25,816 bases of DNA from Flavobacteriaceae bacterium (GTDB taxonomy: Bacteria > Bacteroidota > Bacteroidia > Flavobacteriales > Weeksellaceae), in NCBI GenBank assembly GCA_031289875.1, contig JAITOO010000033.1:1-25816 (forward strand). Reading direction: 5' to 3'. A program made the translations under genes and the position numbers. The notes beneath the pieces were generated by a model, which had not been told where the DNA came from, made no database searches, and was given only the letters and a program-made list of their open reading frames with translations. This document shows positions 1-10,157 of this stretch, piece after piece. How positions within the stretch are numbered: position 1 is the stretch's first letter; each line of letters begins with the position of its first letter.

Positions 1-2484
<2,484 letters not shown>

Positions 2485-2492
2485 GGGAAAAT

Positions 2493-2498
2493 CTCCTC
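2493..2498 (-). promoter_or_regulatory. Strong Shine-Dalgarno site of clpC
   Basis: On the minus strand GAGGAG lies 8 nt before the clpC ATG. This fixes the start at 2484. It contrasts with the other starts in the window, which mostly have A-rich leaders and no clear anti-SD match, the usual state in Bacteroidota. Confidence 0.7.
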
Positions 2499-2514
2499 TA
2501 TGGTAAATATTTAA

Positions 2515-2522
2515 CAAAGTTA
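2515..2522 (-). promoter_or_regulatory. Candidate -7 element of clpC promoter
   Basis: Read on the minus strand this is TAACTTTG, an exact match to the Bacteroidota -7 consensus TAnnTTTG. It would place the transcript start near 2508, giving a leader of about 24 nt that contains the Shine-Dalgarno site. No TTG lies 17-23 nt upstream, so only half of the promoter is supported. Confidence 0.4.
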
Positions 2523-2589
2523 CTAATTTTTGCAATATAAAAGCATTTATTGTACCGTTTTTGTTTTTCTGATATTTTGGCAGCTCCCC

Positions 2590-2626
2590 ACTCAAACAAA
2601 TAAGCAGGAAACTTTCGTTTCCTGCT
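2590..2626 (-). terminator. Intrinsic terminator of rpsA
   Basis: A perfect 10-bp stem (AGCAGGAAAC at 2603-2612 pairing with GTTTCCTGCT at 2617-2626) with a 4-nt loop lies 42 bp past the rpsA stop. On the minus strand it is followed by the U-rich run TTATTTGTTT. This is a classic rho-independent terminator and separates the rpsA transcript from clpC. Confidence 0.85.
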
Positions 2627-2667
2627 CACTGCAAAATATGAAAAATATTTGTTTAAAAATAAGGAAT

Positions 2668-4461
2668 TTATTCTCCTTCTTCCATTTTTTTCTTCAATGC
2701 CTGCAACTCGTCTAAATCTCCCAAAGTGGATTTTTCCACATTCTGATTCTGAGATTTCAACTGTTTTTCAGTATCCGCCTTGTTTTCTTCTTCGCGGAAA
2801 GTTCCTGTATGAGAAACGACTACTCGTTTGAATTCTTTATTAAATTCAATTACCTTAAAATCGGCTTCTTCACCTTTCTTGATTTTGGAACCGTCTTCTT
2901 TTTCCAAAAATCTGGAAGGACAGAAACCTTCAACTTCGGCATCTTCGAACTGAACGGTTGCGCCTTTGTCCAAAATCTGAATGGCTTTTCCTTGATGTAC
3001 TGTTCTTTCGGCGTACTTGGTTTCGTATTTATCCCAAGGATTTTCAGTCAGTTGTTTGTGTCCCAAACTCAATCTTCTGGCTTCGGTATCTAATTCAAGA
3101 ACAATAACATCAAGCACATCTCCTACGGAGCAGAACTCTGACGGATGTTTGATTTTTTTTGTCCAAGAAAGGTCTGAAATGTAAATCAGTCCGTCCACGC
3201 CCGGTTCTAATTCTACGAATATGCCGAAATTAGTGAAGTTCCGTACTGTTCCTTTGTGTTTAGATCCAACAGGATATTTGGCGGTGATATCTGTCCAAGG
3301 GTCGGGGGTCAATTGTTTGATTCCCAAAGACATTTTGCGGTCTTCCTTGTCCAGCGTGAGGATAACGGCTTCCACTTCGTCTCCGATTTTCACAAAATCC
3401 TGAGCGGAGCGCAGGTGTGTTGACCAAGACATTTCGGAAACGTGAATCAGTCCTTCCACGCCCGAAGCAACTTCTACGAAAGCTCCATAATCTGCAAGGA
3501 CAACTACTTTTCCTTTGATTTTGTCGCCAATCTGCAAGTTAGAGTCTAATGCGTCCCAAGGATGCGGTTCTAACTGCTTCATACCTAATTGGATTCTTGA
3601 TTTTTGGTCGTCGAAATCCAAAATTACAACATTGACTTTCCTGTCCAAATCTACCACTTCCGAAGGGTGGCTGATTCTGCTCCAAGAAAGGTCTGTGATG
3701 TGTATCAATCCGTCCACGCCGCCCAAATCGACAAATACGCCGTAAGAAGTGATGTTTTTCACCACGCCTTCCAGCACTTGTCCTTTTTCGAGTTGGCTGA
3801 TGATTTCTTTCTTCTGGTCTTCTATGTCGGCTTCAATCAATGCTTTATGAGAAACTACCACGTTTTTAAATTCGTGATTGATTTTTACAATCTTAAATTC
3901 CATTGTTTTGCCTACGAACTGGTCGTAGTCGCGGATAGGTTTAACGTCAATTTGAGAACCGGGAAGGAAAGCTTCAATTCCGAATACATCGACAATCATG
4001 CCTCCTTTGGTTCTGGATTTGATATATCCTTCGATGATTTCTCCTGATTCAAACAGTTCATTGACTTTGTCCCAAGCTTTGAGCATTCTGGCTTTTTTGT
4101 GGGATAATTGCAACTGCCCAGATTTGTCTTCTCTCTGGTCAACCATCACTTCTACTTCATCGTCCACTTTGAGGTGCGGATTGTAGCGAAACTCGTTAAG
4201 AGAAATCACTCCTTCCGATTTAAAGTTAATATCGACAATAGCTTCCTTGTCTGTTAAACGTACAACTTTTCCTTTAAAAACCTGATTTTCATCAAGTTCC
4301 CTCAAAGAATCATCATACATTTTTTCCAATTCAGATTTTTCTTTACGGTCTTCAGCATCCAATCCGGACTCGAAAGAATCCCAATCAAACTGCTCAGGAG
4401 CTACGTTCGCACTTTGAAGAACTTCTTGTTCTTCGTTCAAAATTTTAGTCTCTTCGGACAT
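2668..4461 (-). CDS. rpsA: 30S ribosomal protein S1
   Basis: Binds mRNA on the small ribosomal subunit and helps load messages for initiation. The 597-aa product carries six S1 (OB-fold) repeats at roughly residues 60-127, 140-208, 225-293, 310-380, 395-467 and 480-548. Repeats 3-5 are the most canonical (for example GVFVDLGGVDGLIH and GAFVEVASGVEGLIH). An acidic N-terminal extension of about 55 residues precedes repeat 1, and a charged Lys/Glu-rich tail follows repeat 6. Length and repeat number fit Bacteroidota S1. It starts at ATG 4461 in a 286-bp divergent noncoding region and ends at a strong terminator, so it looks monocistronic. In this phylum, where Shine-Dalgarno pairing is little used, S1 is thought to matter more for initiation (family knowledge). 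Confidence 0.95.
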   Translation of the reverse strand: MSEETKILNEEQEVLQSANVAPEQFDWDSFESGLDAEDRKEKSELEKMYDDSLRELDENQVFKGKVVRLTDKEAIVDINFKSEGVISLNEFRYNPHLKVDDEVEVMVDQREDKSGQLQLSHKKARMLKAWDKVNELFESGEIIEGYIKSRTKGGMIVDVFGIEAFLPGSQIDVKPIRDYDQFVGKTMEFKIVKINHEFKNVVVSHKALIEADIEDQKKEIISQLEKGQVLEGVVKNITSYGVFVDLGGVDGLIHITDLSWSRISHPSEVVDLDRKVNVVILDFDDQKSRIQLGMKQLEPHPWDALDSNLQIGDKIKGKVVVLADYGAFVEVASGVEGLIHVSEMSWSTHLRSAQDFVKIGDEVEAVILTLDKEDRKMSLGIKQLTPDPWTDITAKYPVGSKHKGTVRNFTNFGIFVELEPGVDGLIYISDLSWTKKIKHPSEFCSVGDVLDVIVLELDTEARRLSLGHKQLTENPWDKYETKYAERTVHQGKAIQILDKGATVQFEDAEVEGFCPSRFLEKEDGSKIKKGEEADFKVIEFNKEFKRVVVSHTGTFREEENKADTEKQLKSQNQNVEKSTLGDLDELQALKKKMEEGE

Positions 4462-4586
4462 AATTAATTAATTTTGTATTCCTTATCCAAGATAACGAAA
4501 GACAAGGACGGAATTATCTGTAAGGAAGATAGTTATACTTTTAGTTTACGGTTTTTCTTTCGTTCCGTCAAAACCGAACGCAAAAA

Positions 4587-4650
4587 TACAAATATTTTTG
4601 GGAACGGTAAAAAATTATTTTCTTCTTTTCGACTGACCTACAAATATTTT
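4587..4650. repeat. 12-bp direct repeat spaced 52 bp upstream of the nor-like promoter
   Basis: TACAAATATTTT occurs at 4587-4598 and again at 4639-4650; similarity continues as TGG versus CGG. The 52-bp start-to-start distance is about five helical turns, so both copies face the same side of DNA. They lie between rpsA and the norC-like gene, with the second copy 20 bp before that promoter's -33 element. The rest of this 286-bp noncoding region is AT-rich with nothing else recognisable. A regulator-binding role is inference, and chance recurrence in AT-rich DNA is possible. Confidence 0.35.
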
Positions 4651-4670
4651 CGGTGAATGGAATTTTTCTT

Positions 4671-4700
4671 TTGATATTTTTCCAATTTACACTACCTTTG
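4671..4700 (+). promoter_or_regulatory. Bacteroidota-type promoter of the norC/norB-like operon
   Basis: TTG (4671-4673), a 19-nt spacer and TACCTTTG (4693-4700) match the primary sigma consensus of this phylum in sequence and spacing. Transcription would start near 4707, giving a leader of about 40 nt before the ATG at 4748. Confidence 0.75.
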
Positions 4701-4747
4701 TCGGAAATATAGGAAAACTTTAGACTAAAAAAAGAATAAAAAAGAGC

Positions 4748-5185
4748 ATGAGAAATAACAAAATCTACGGCATTATCTTGTTAATTTTGGTTACTATTTT
4801 TCTGATATACAACTACAACATCTACACATCGAAGTCAAATTACGGAACTGTCCACCTCTCTCCGGAGGCGCTGAAAGGCGAGCGTTTATGGCTCAAAAAC
4901 AACTGCAACGCCTGTCATCAACTCTACGGGCTGGGCGGCTATCTCGGTCCTGACCTGACCAATATCTGTTCTACGCAGGGAAAACCTGACGAATATATCA
5001 AAGCAATGATGCTCAGTTCTTTAGACCCTATGCCTCAATTCAATTTCACCGAAGAAGAACAAAACGAACTTCTTCAATTCTTAAAAGCTGTTGATAAAAC
5101 AGGCTACTTCCCTAATAAACAAGCAAATATAGAACCCGACGGCTGGGTGAAACTCAAATACAAAGATTACCTTTATGAAAAATAA
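4748..5185 (+). CDS. NorC-like membrane-anchored cytochrome c
   Basis: Electron-donating small subunit for the haem-copper protein encoded next. The 145-aa product has one N-terminal membrane helix (about residues 6-24) and then a periplasmic monohaem domain. The haem c site is CNACH (Cys53, Cys56, His57), and Met95 in the segment DPMPQF is the likely sixth ligand. The order of helix, haem site and MPQF segment, and the length, match the NorC subunit of cytochrome-c nitric oxide reductase. The 3' end overlaps the next gene by 11 bp, so the two are surely co-translated, and the promoter at 4671-4700 drives both. Because the partner has altered active-site residues, I give no norC symbol. No NorQ, NorD or NO-responsive regulator is adjacent. 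Confidence 0.85.
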   Translation: MRNNKIYGIILLILVTIFLIYNYNIYTSKSNYGTVHLSPEALKGERLWLKNNCNACHQLYGLGGYLGPDLTNICSTQGKPDEYIKAMMLSSLDPMPQFNFTEEEQNELLQFLKAVDKTGYFPNKQANIEPDGWVKLKYKDYLYEK

Positions 5186-6494
5186 ATATCCGTTTTATTT
5201 TCTCGCAACGGCTCTAACGTGTTTATTGTTAAGCCTTTTGATTGGAATGCTTTCCAGCGTGCAGTACGCCGTTCCCTCTTTCATCAAAAACATAATTCCC
5301 TTTACCGTTTTCCGCCCATTGCACACGCTTTTTTCCGTGTCGTGGATTTTTATCGGCGCAATTGGAGGAATTTTTTATTACACGAGCAAAGAAGACGAAA
5401 ACGCCAAGTTCCGGAATGTCATGAAAGTACTGTTTTGGCTTTTCGCCCTGACGGGAATCGGAATTGCGGTTTCCTATCTGGCGAAAAACTTTGAAGGCAA
5501 AGAATATCTGGAATTTCCTCACTTTTTCTACTTCCCGATTCTCCTCGGCTGGATACTTTTCGGCGTATATTATTTCAAATTTCTGTTTTCTCGCAAAGGT
5601 CTGTTTCCCGCCTATTACTGGATGTGGGGAACAGGAATCGTTACCATGATTTTCCATTTCACTGAAGCGCATTTGTGGATTCTGCCGTATTTTCAGGGAG
5701 ATTACATGCAAAACCTCTCCATGCAATGGAAAGCCAACGGCTCGGCAGTCGGGGCGTGGAATATGCTCGTTTACGGAACTTCGATGTACGTAATGGCAAA
5801 AACCAGCGGAAGCGATGCTTATTCTCGTTCCAAAACCGCATTTTTCTTCTATTTCCTAAGTCTGGTAAATTTGATGTTCAACTGGGCGCACCACGTATAT
5901 CCAATCCCGATTGCGCCGTGGATTCGCATCGCCGCCTATGTTATCAGCATGACGGAATGGCTGATTCTTTTTTCCATGATTTATAATTGGAGCAAGAGCC
6001 TTTCCAAAGAAAAGAAAGCGGTTTACTCTCCGGCGCACAGATTTATGATTTTGAGCGATGTTTGGATTGTTCTGAACCTGCTTCTGGCGATTTCGATTTC
6101 CATTCCTGCGGTCAATTATTTCACTCACGGAACGCACTTTACGGTTGCCCACGCTATGGGAACAACCATCGGCATCAACACGTTGATTTTGCTCTCGTCC
6201 ATCAGTTATCTGCTTGAAAATCAGAATCCTTTTTCGGAACAGGATAAACGTTGGCTGAAAGTGGGGACGAATATTTTCAACATTTCTTTTGTCTGCTTTT
6301 GGATTGTGCTAATCGTGATGGGCGCAGAGCGAAGCGAATGGCGTTATTCGGAAAAAAATGTGCCGTTTGCCGTATTCAGAGAAGAGATGCACGGAATTTA
6401 CACAGCGTTTGCCGTGTCCGGCGCAGGTATTTTGATTGGGCTGTCCATCGTGCTGTTTTATCTGTTCAAAAGTTTGAAGAAAGCCGTTAAGTGA
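5175..6494 (+). CDS. NorB-like haem-copper oxidoreductase subunit with altered active-site ligands
   Basis: Multi-helix integral membrane protein (439 aa, about 12 helices) of the NOR branch of the haem-copper superfamily. Landmarks shared with cytochrome-c NorB are FRPLH (His50, haem b), GKEYLE (109-114), the pair His239/His240 (FeB), Glu261 (counterpart of Glu280) and THGT followed by His326 (haem b3). The spacings His240-Glu261 and Glu261-His326 fit NorB closely. Alignment without gaps back from the His pair puts Asn188 where the third FeB histidine belongs and Val192 where the FeB glutamate belongs. Met328 replaces the second histidine of the usual HGH motif. The fold and the cytochrome c partner are secure, but the reaction is not. 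It could be NO reduction by a divergent centre, another NO or O2 reaction, or a sensing or detoxifying role. Database labels such as cbb3-type subunit I would also fit loosely. Confidence 0.8.
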   Translation: MKNKYPFYFLATALTCLLLSLLIGMLSSVQYAVPSFIKNIIPFTVFRPLHTLFSVSWIFIGAIGGIFYYTSKEDENAKFRNVMKVLFWLFALTGIGIAVSYLAKNFEGKEYLEFPHFFYFPILLGWILFGVYYFKFLFSRKGLFPAYYWMWGTGIVTMIFHFTEAHLWILPYFQGDYMQNLSMQWKANGSAVGAWNMLVYGTSMYVMAKTSGSDAYSRSKTAFFFYFLSLVNLMFNWAHHVYPIPIAPWIRIAAYVISMTEWLILFSMIYNWSKSLSKEKKAVYSPAHRFMILSDVWIVLNLLLAISISIPAVNYFTHGTHFTVAHAMGTTIGINTLILLSSISYLLENQNPFSEQDKRWLKVGTNIFNISFVCFWIVLIVMGAERSEWRYSEKNVPFAVFREEMHGIYTAFAVSGAGILIGLSIVLFYLFKSLKKAVK

Positions 6495-6501
6495 TAAGGT
6501 T

Positions 6502-6519
6502 AAGAATCAGCCTATTCTT
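6502..6519. terminator. Weak hairpin between convergent genes
   Basis: AAGAAT and ATTCTT form a 6-bp stem with a 6-nt loop in the short gap between the norB-like gene and the MFS gene, overlapping the MFS stop codon. A run of six T follows shortly after on the plus strand. It may end the norB-like transcript, but the stem is short and AT-rich. Confidence 0.3.
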
Positions 6520-7873
6520 CTGCTTTTTTAATCTTCACGAATAACACCGCCGCCGCTGCCAAAATCAGTGAAATGCCTGCTACAACCAACATTGCTGTTT
6601 GTGTGCTTGCAACCGACAAAATTACGCCGCCAGACAAACCTGCAACAATTTGTGGCAAACAAATCGTTCCATTAAAAAGCCCCAGATAAGCGCCCATATT
6701 TTTGCCCGAAAGTGCATTTGTGAGTATTGTGAAAGGCAGAGCCAGCATTGCTGCCCAAGCACAACCAATAAGCGCGTAAGAACCGAACAACAGGAATTTA
6801 TCGTGAATGAAAAATGTTGATATAAATCCGATTGCGCCCAAAAGCAAACTGATGATATACGCCGATTTTTTCGACTTGAACATCGGAATAACCCACGCCC
6901 ACAGCATCGAACCAACTGCCTGAACGGCAAATAATATACCTACCCAATTGCCCGCATCTTGATATTCAGGAAGTTTGGCGTGTCCTTCCAGCGAAGTATC
7001 TACGCCCCACACGTTTTCGGCAATCGCACCGTTGGTGTAAGTCCACATAAACAGAAAGGCTGCCCAACAGAAAAACTGTACCAAACCGACTGTCCAAAAT
7101 ACTTTGGGGGCTTTTTTGAGCAGAGTAAAGAAATCAGATTTTTCTTTAACAGGTGGATTTTCATCAAATCCGTGAAACTGTGCATATTCTTTTGGCGGCA
7201 TTTCTTTTACTTTCCAAATGGTGTATAAAACGCAAAGTATCAAAATGACAGCACCACCATAGAATGAATAAATTACGGTATCAGGCACAATTCCTTCGGG
7301 TGCAACATTGGCAAAACCTATCAACGTTAGACTTATTGGCAAAAGATAGCCAATTAAACTGCCTGTATTTACCAAAAAACTTTGAATGGAATAGGCAAAA
7401 GTTTTCTGTTTTTCATTGACCATATCTCCCACCAGCATTTTAAAAGGCTGCATTGCCATATTAAGCGATGTATCCAAAAGCATCAGGAAAAAAGCCCCAA
7501 AAAGCAATGCTGATAAAACAACGTGTCCAAAGAACATTAAATAGTGTCCTTTTACTCCTAAACTGCCTGCATTGGGCAAAAGATACATTACCAAAATAGC
7601 AACCACCGCACCCACGAACAAATAAGGAATGCGCCGTCCAAATTTTGGCAACCATGTTTTATCACTCAATGAGCCGACAATCGGTTGCACGACAATGCCC
7701 ATCAATGGAGGCAAAATCCAGAAGAAACTCAATGAGTGCAGGTCAGCACCCAAAGTAGTAAAAATGCGGCTAATATTTGCGCTTTGAAGAGCATAGGCGA
7801 TTTGTACGCCGAAAAATCCGAAACTGAGATTCCAAATTTTCCAAAAAGAAAGGTCGGTTTTTTGTCTTTTCAT
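6512..7873 (-). CDS. MFS sugar transporter (GPH/SLC45-like)
   Basis: Inner-membrane secondary transporter, 453 aa from ATG 7873, with about 12 hydrophobic helices. The loop after helix 2 carries the MFS signature GSLSDKTWLPKFGRRIPYL. The opening, FWKIWNLSFGFFGVQIAYALQ, and the segment GDMVNEKQKTFAYSIQSF resemble bacterial maltose/sucrose-type transporters of the SLC45-like group. An upstream TTG at 7894 in frame would add 7 residues, but it lies inside the predicted -7 element, so the ATG is preferred. The gene runs in the same direction as the GlgX operon but is separated by 141 bp with its own promoter and operator-like palindrome. Substrate is inferred from family and neighbours; an alpha-glucoside such as maltose is the simplest guess. 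Confidence 0.8.
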   Translation of the reverse strand: MKRQKTDLSFWKIWNLSFGFFGVQIAYALQSANISRIFTTLGADLHSLSFFWILPPLMGIVVQPIVGSLSDKTWLPKFGRRIPYLFVGAVVAILVMYLLPNAGSLGVKGHYLMFFGHVVLSALLFGAFFLMLLDTSLNMAMQPFKMLVGDMVNEKQKTFAYSIQSFLVNTGSLIGYLLPISLTLIGFANVAPEGIVPDTVIYSFYGGAVILILCVLYTIWKVKEMPPKEYAQFHGFDENPPVKEKSDFFTLLKKAPKVFWTVGLVQFFCWAAFLFMWTYTNGAIAENVWGVDTSLEGHAKLPEYQDAGNWVGILFAVQAVGSMLWAWVIPMFKSKKSAYIISLLLGAIGFISTFFIHDKFLLFGSYALIGCAWAAMLALPFTILTNALSGKNMGAYLGLFNGTICLPQIVAGLSGGVILSVASTQTAMLVVAGISLILAAAAVLFVKIKKAEE

Positions 7874-7891
7874 GGTTAAATCTTTACGAAA

Positions 7892-7925
7892 CAAATTTAT
7901 GAAATATCAAGTGTACTTGATACAA
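7892..7925 (-). promoter_or_regulatory. Promoter of the MFS transporter gene
   Basis: On the minus strand TTG (7923-7925), a 23-nt spacer and TAAATTTG (7892-7899) match the Bacteroidota consensus within the 17-23 nt spacing range. The expected transcript start is near 7885, leaving a leader of about 12 nt before the ATG. Confidence 0.55.
7905..7922. promoter_or_regulatory. Operator-like palindrome inside the MFS promoter spacer
   Basis: TATCAAGT-GT-ACTTGATA has perfect 8-bp arms and lies wholly between the -33 and -7 elements. This is the classic position for a repressor site. The bound regulator is unknown; no LacI- or GntR-type gene is in the window. Confidence 0.55.
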
Positions 7926-8014
7926 TTATTTTGCAAAAGTTTGAAATCCGTCAGGGCTGTGCCGGAAACAACTTCGCAATTTCTGAATTTTCTCCTCTCC
8001 TCTTTTCTCATTAA

Positions 8015-10138
8015 TCATCGGGTATTTTCTTCCACTGCGTGGGAAACTGTTTCGCAAAGGTCTGAAATATTGAACGGTTTGAAAATCACGTTGTAAAAAC
8101 CCTGTTCTATGAAAGTTTCTTTTTGTGAAATGTCGCCCGTAATAGCAATGAAAGGTGTATTTTTATTGAGATTGTCAGATTCTCTGATTTTGTGCAGCAG
8201 GTCGATGCCCGACATCCCCGGCAGCTCTATGTCTGTGATGATGATGTCCACCTTGTGGGTCTGCAAATATTCGCAAGAGGCTTCGGCGTTGTCATACGAT
8301 TGGTAGTTAATGTGATATTTGGACAAACTCAGGGTCAAGATGCTTCTCATCACTTCATCGTCTTCGGAAATGACGACTTTCAGTCCGTTCAATTTTCCCA
8401 AGTAACTATTGTCCAGAACTTTGGCGATATCTTCCGTTTTTTTAGGGTCGTAGTACAGCGTGAACAGGAAGGTTGTGCCTTTGTCTTTTCGGCTTTTGGC
8501 GGATATCGTGCCGTTGTGCAAATCGACGATGTCCCTGCTGATACTCAATCCCAGCCCGATGCCGCCTATATTCATGGAAGTTTTTTGTATTTCTCCTTGA
8601 TAGTATTCGTCAAAAATGTGGGAAATGTCGCTTTTTTCAATACCGATTCCCGTATCATCTACTTTAACGATAAGTTTTATTTTTCCGTCGCTTTCTGTCT
8701 GTGTGTCGGAGGTTACGGTAACACCGCCTTCGTTGGTGAATTTGATGCAGTTGAAAACTATGTTATAAAACAACTGATTGAGTTTTCCTTTGTCTCCGCA
8801 AACGATGACGTTAGGAGTAATATGATTGTCATCAATTAGATACAAATTTTTATAGTCTGCCAAGATTCTGAGTGAGAACAGAATTTCGGAAATTTCTTCT
8901 CCCAAAACAAAATTGGATTCGTTTTTGGTCAAAGAATCGTCTCCGTTCTTGATGAAGTCCAACACTTGTTGAATGATGTAATTGATTGAGTTTGAGGAAA
9001 ACTGTACGGAATTAAGCATTTTCTGTTCTTCCGAACTGAGTTGATTGGTTATTGAAATTTTTTCGGTCAGGGACTGAATGATATTGAACGGCGTGCGGAT
9101 TTCGTGGCTCAAAAAGCCGAGAATCTTGTTGGTAATCTGTGCTTTCTGTTCTGCGTTGCGCCGAGCTTCTCTCAGATTTCTTTCGTAAATGTTTATCAAC
9201 AAAATATATAGCAGCAGCGTAACGGTTACTACGATACAGCACAACAAGACGTATTTCAGATTAGTGTGCTGATAATCATTGTTTTTCAAAAAGTCTTCAA
9301 CAAAGCGCATTTTTCTTTTGTTGGTAAATTCATTAACGCTTTTTGTATAATATTGGAGAATATATTTGCTTCCGGACAATATTTCCTCGTTTATTTTTAA
9401 CAAGTTGGCGTTCTGTTTCAGCATGGCGTTGTAGGTGTCTCTCACTTTCTGAAAAGCCTTGTCCTGCGACAATATTTTTTGGTTCTGCTTGGTGTTTTCG
9501 GAGCCGAGTTCCAGCCCGTTGATTTTCATTTGCACCAGATAGATTTCCTTTATGCCGGATTGGTTTTCGCCTCCTGTGAAAGCATCGCCCAGCCTTCCGA
9601 AAAGTCCTTTTTTCTTTACCTTTGCCGTGTCCACGCTCAGCATAATGGTGTCGTAAGTGATAATCGACTTGTAGGGTTTTAGCGGGCTGATGCCGACAAG
9701 TTCTTTCTGTACAAACGATTTATTGTCATTCATCAGGCGGTCGAGCTGTTTGCGCAGGTTGGCAACTTTCAGCGAAATATTTTCTTTGGTCGCCAGAATG
9801 CCGTTCAGTTCCAAATTGTTCGTGCCGAATTGTTGAAGGCTGTCCAAATACAGCGAAAAGTTGTTCAAAGAAGTTCTGTAATCTGCCAAATCAGTTTCCG
9901 AGTGCGAAGACAAAAACTTGTCAAAACAGTTATTGGCGTTCATGTAGCTGTTGGTCATTTCATTGATGTACAGCAGGGCATTGTTTGGCAAAGAGGCTTC
10001 CGTGATGACTTTGGAAACGCTCTCCTGATTTTTCTGTTCCTGCATCCATACGCGGTACAGCCCGTATTGAAGCCCCATCAACAGCAGGAAAATGATGATA
10101 TGTATCCACCACCGAACAAAATACAAAATATTTTTCAC
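8015..10138 (-). CDS. Hybrid sensor histidine kinase with receiver domain
   Basis: Membrane-bound signalling protein, 707 aa. A helix at about 12-30 and another at about 295-316 bracket a periplasmic domain of about 260 residues with helical character and no recognised fold. Then come HisKA with LSHEIRTP (His345), an HATPase domain (Asn459/Asn463 N-box, DDTGIG at 495-499, GGIGLGL at 525-531), and a C-terminal receiver with acidic pocket EDD (592-594), phosphoacceptor Asp636 and AITGD/FKPF motifs. There is no DNA-binding domain, so a separate phosphotransfer protein or response regulator is needed, and none is nearby. The frame starts with GTG at 10138. No ATG in frame precedes the first helix, and the gene begins 19 bp after the glgX stop, so it is probably read from the upstream operon. 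The signal is unknown; a saccharide-linked cue is suggested only by the neighbours. Confidence 0.9.
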   Translation of the reverse strand: MKNILYFVRWWIHIIIFLLLMGLQYGLYRVWMQEQKNQESVSKVITEASLPNNALLYINEMTNSYMNANNCFDKFLSSHSETDLADYRTSLNNFSLYLDSLQQFGTNNLELNGILATKENISLKVANLRKQLDRLMNDNKSFVQKELVGISPLKPYKSIITYDTIMLSVDTAKVKKKGLFGRLGDAFTGGENQSGIKEIYLVQMKINGLELGSENTKQNQKILSQDKAFQKVRDTYNAMLKQNANLLKINEEILSGSKYILQYYTKSVNEFTNKRKMRFVEDFLKNNDYQHTNLKYVLLCCIVVTVTLLLYILLINIYERNLREARRNAEQKAQITNKILGFLSHEIRTPFNIIQSLTEKISITNQLSSEEQKMLNSVQFSSNSINYIIQQVLDFIKNGDDSLTKNESNFVLGEEISEILFSLRILADYKNLYLIDDNHITPNVIVCGDKGKLNQLFYNIVFNCIKFTNEGGVTVTSDTQTESDGKIKLIVKVDDTGIGIEKSDISHIFDEYYQGEIQKTSMNIGGIGLGLSISRDIVDLHNGTISAKSRKDKGTTFLFTLYYDPKKTEDIAKVLDNSYLGKLNGLKVVISEDDEVMRSILTLSLSKYHINYQSYDNAEASCEYLQTHKVDIIITDIELPGMSGIDLLHKIRESDNLNKNTPFIAITGDISQKETFIEQGFYNVIFKPFNISDLCETVSHAVEENTR

Positions 10139-10157
10139 ATTCTATGTTTTTATAGTG

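Noticed and set aside
4581..4588. CAAAAATA as a minus-strand -7 element for rpsA
   Set aside because: It matches TAnnTTTG but has no TTG partner and lies 120 bp from the start, so it is too weak to call.
5655..5690. HLWILPYF in the NorB-like protein as the FeB HLWVEG motif
   Set aside because: It looks similar, but it lies 22 residues too far from the His pair. The gap-free alignment puts the WKANGSAVGAW segment at that site.
5229..5726. 165-codon frame antisense to the NorB-like gene
   Set aside because: The plus-strand frame has clear family motifs. This frame is charged and repetitive, with no recognisable domain.
7874..7894. TTG start adding 7 residues to the MFS transporter
   Set aside because: The TTG overlaps the predicted -7 element, and the ATG at 7873 starts near the conserved N-terminus.
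8192..8839. 215-codon open frame antisense to the hybrid kinase
   Set aside because: It mirrors the conserved receiver and ATPase domains of the kinase. Its composition is that of a shadow frame.
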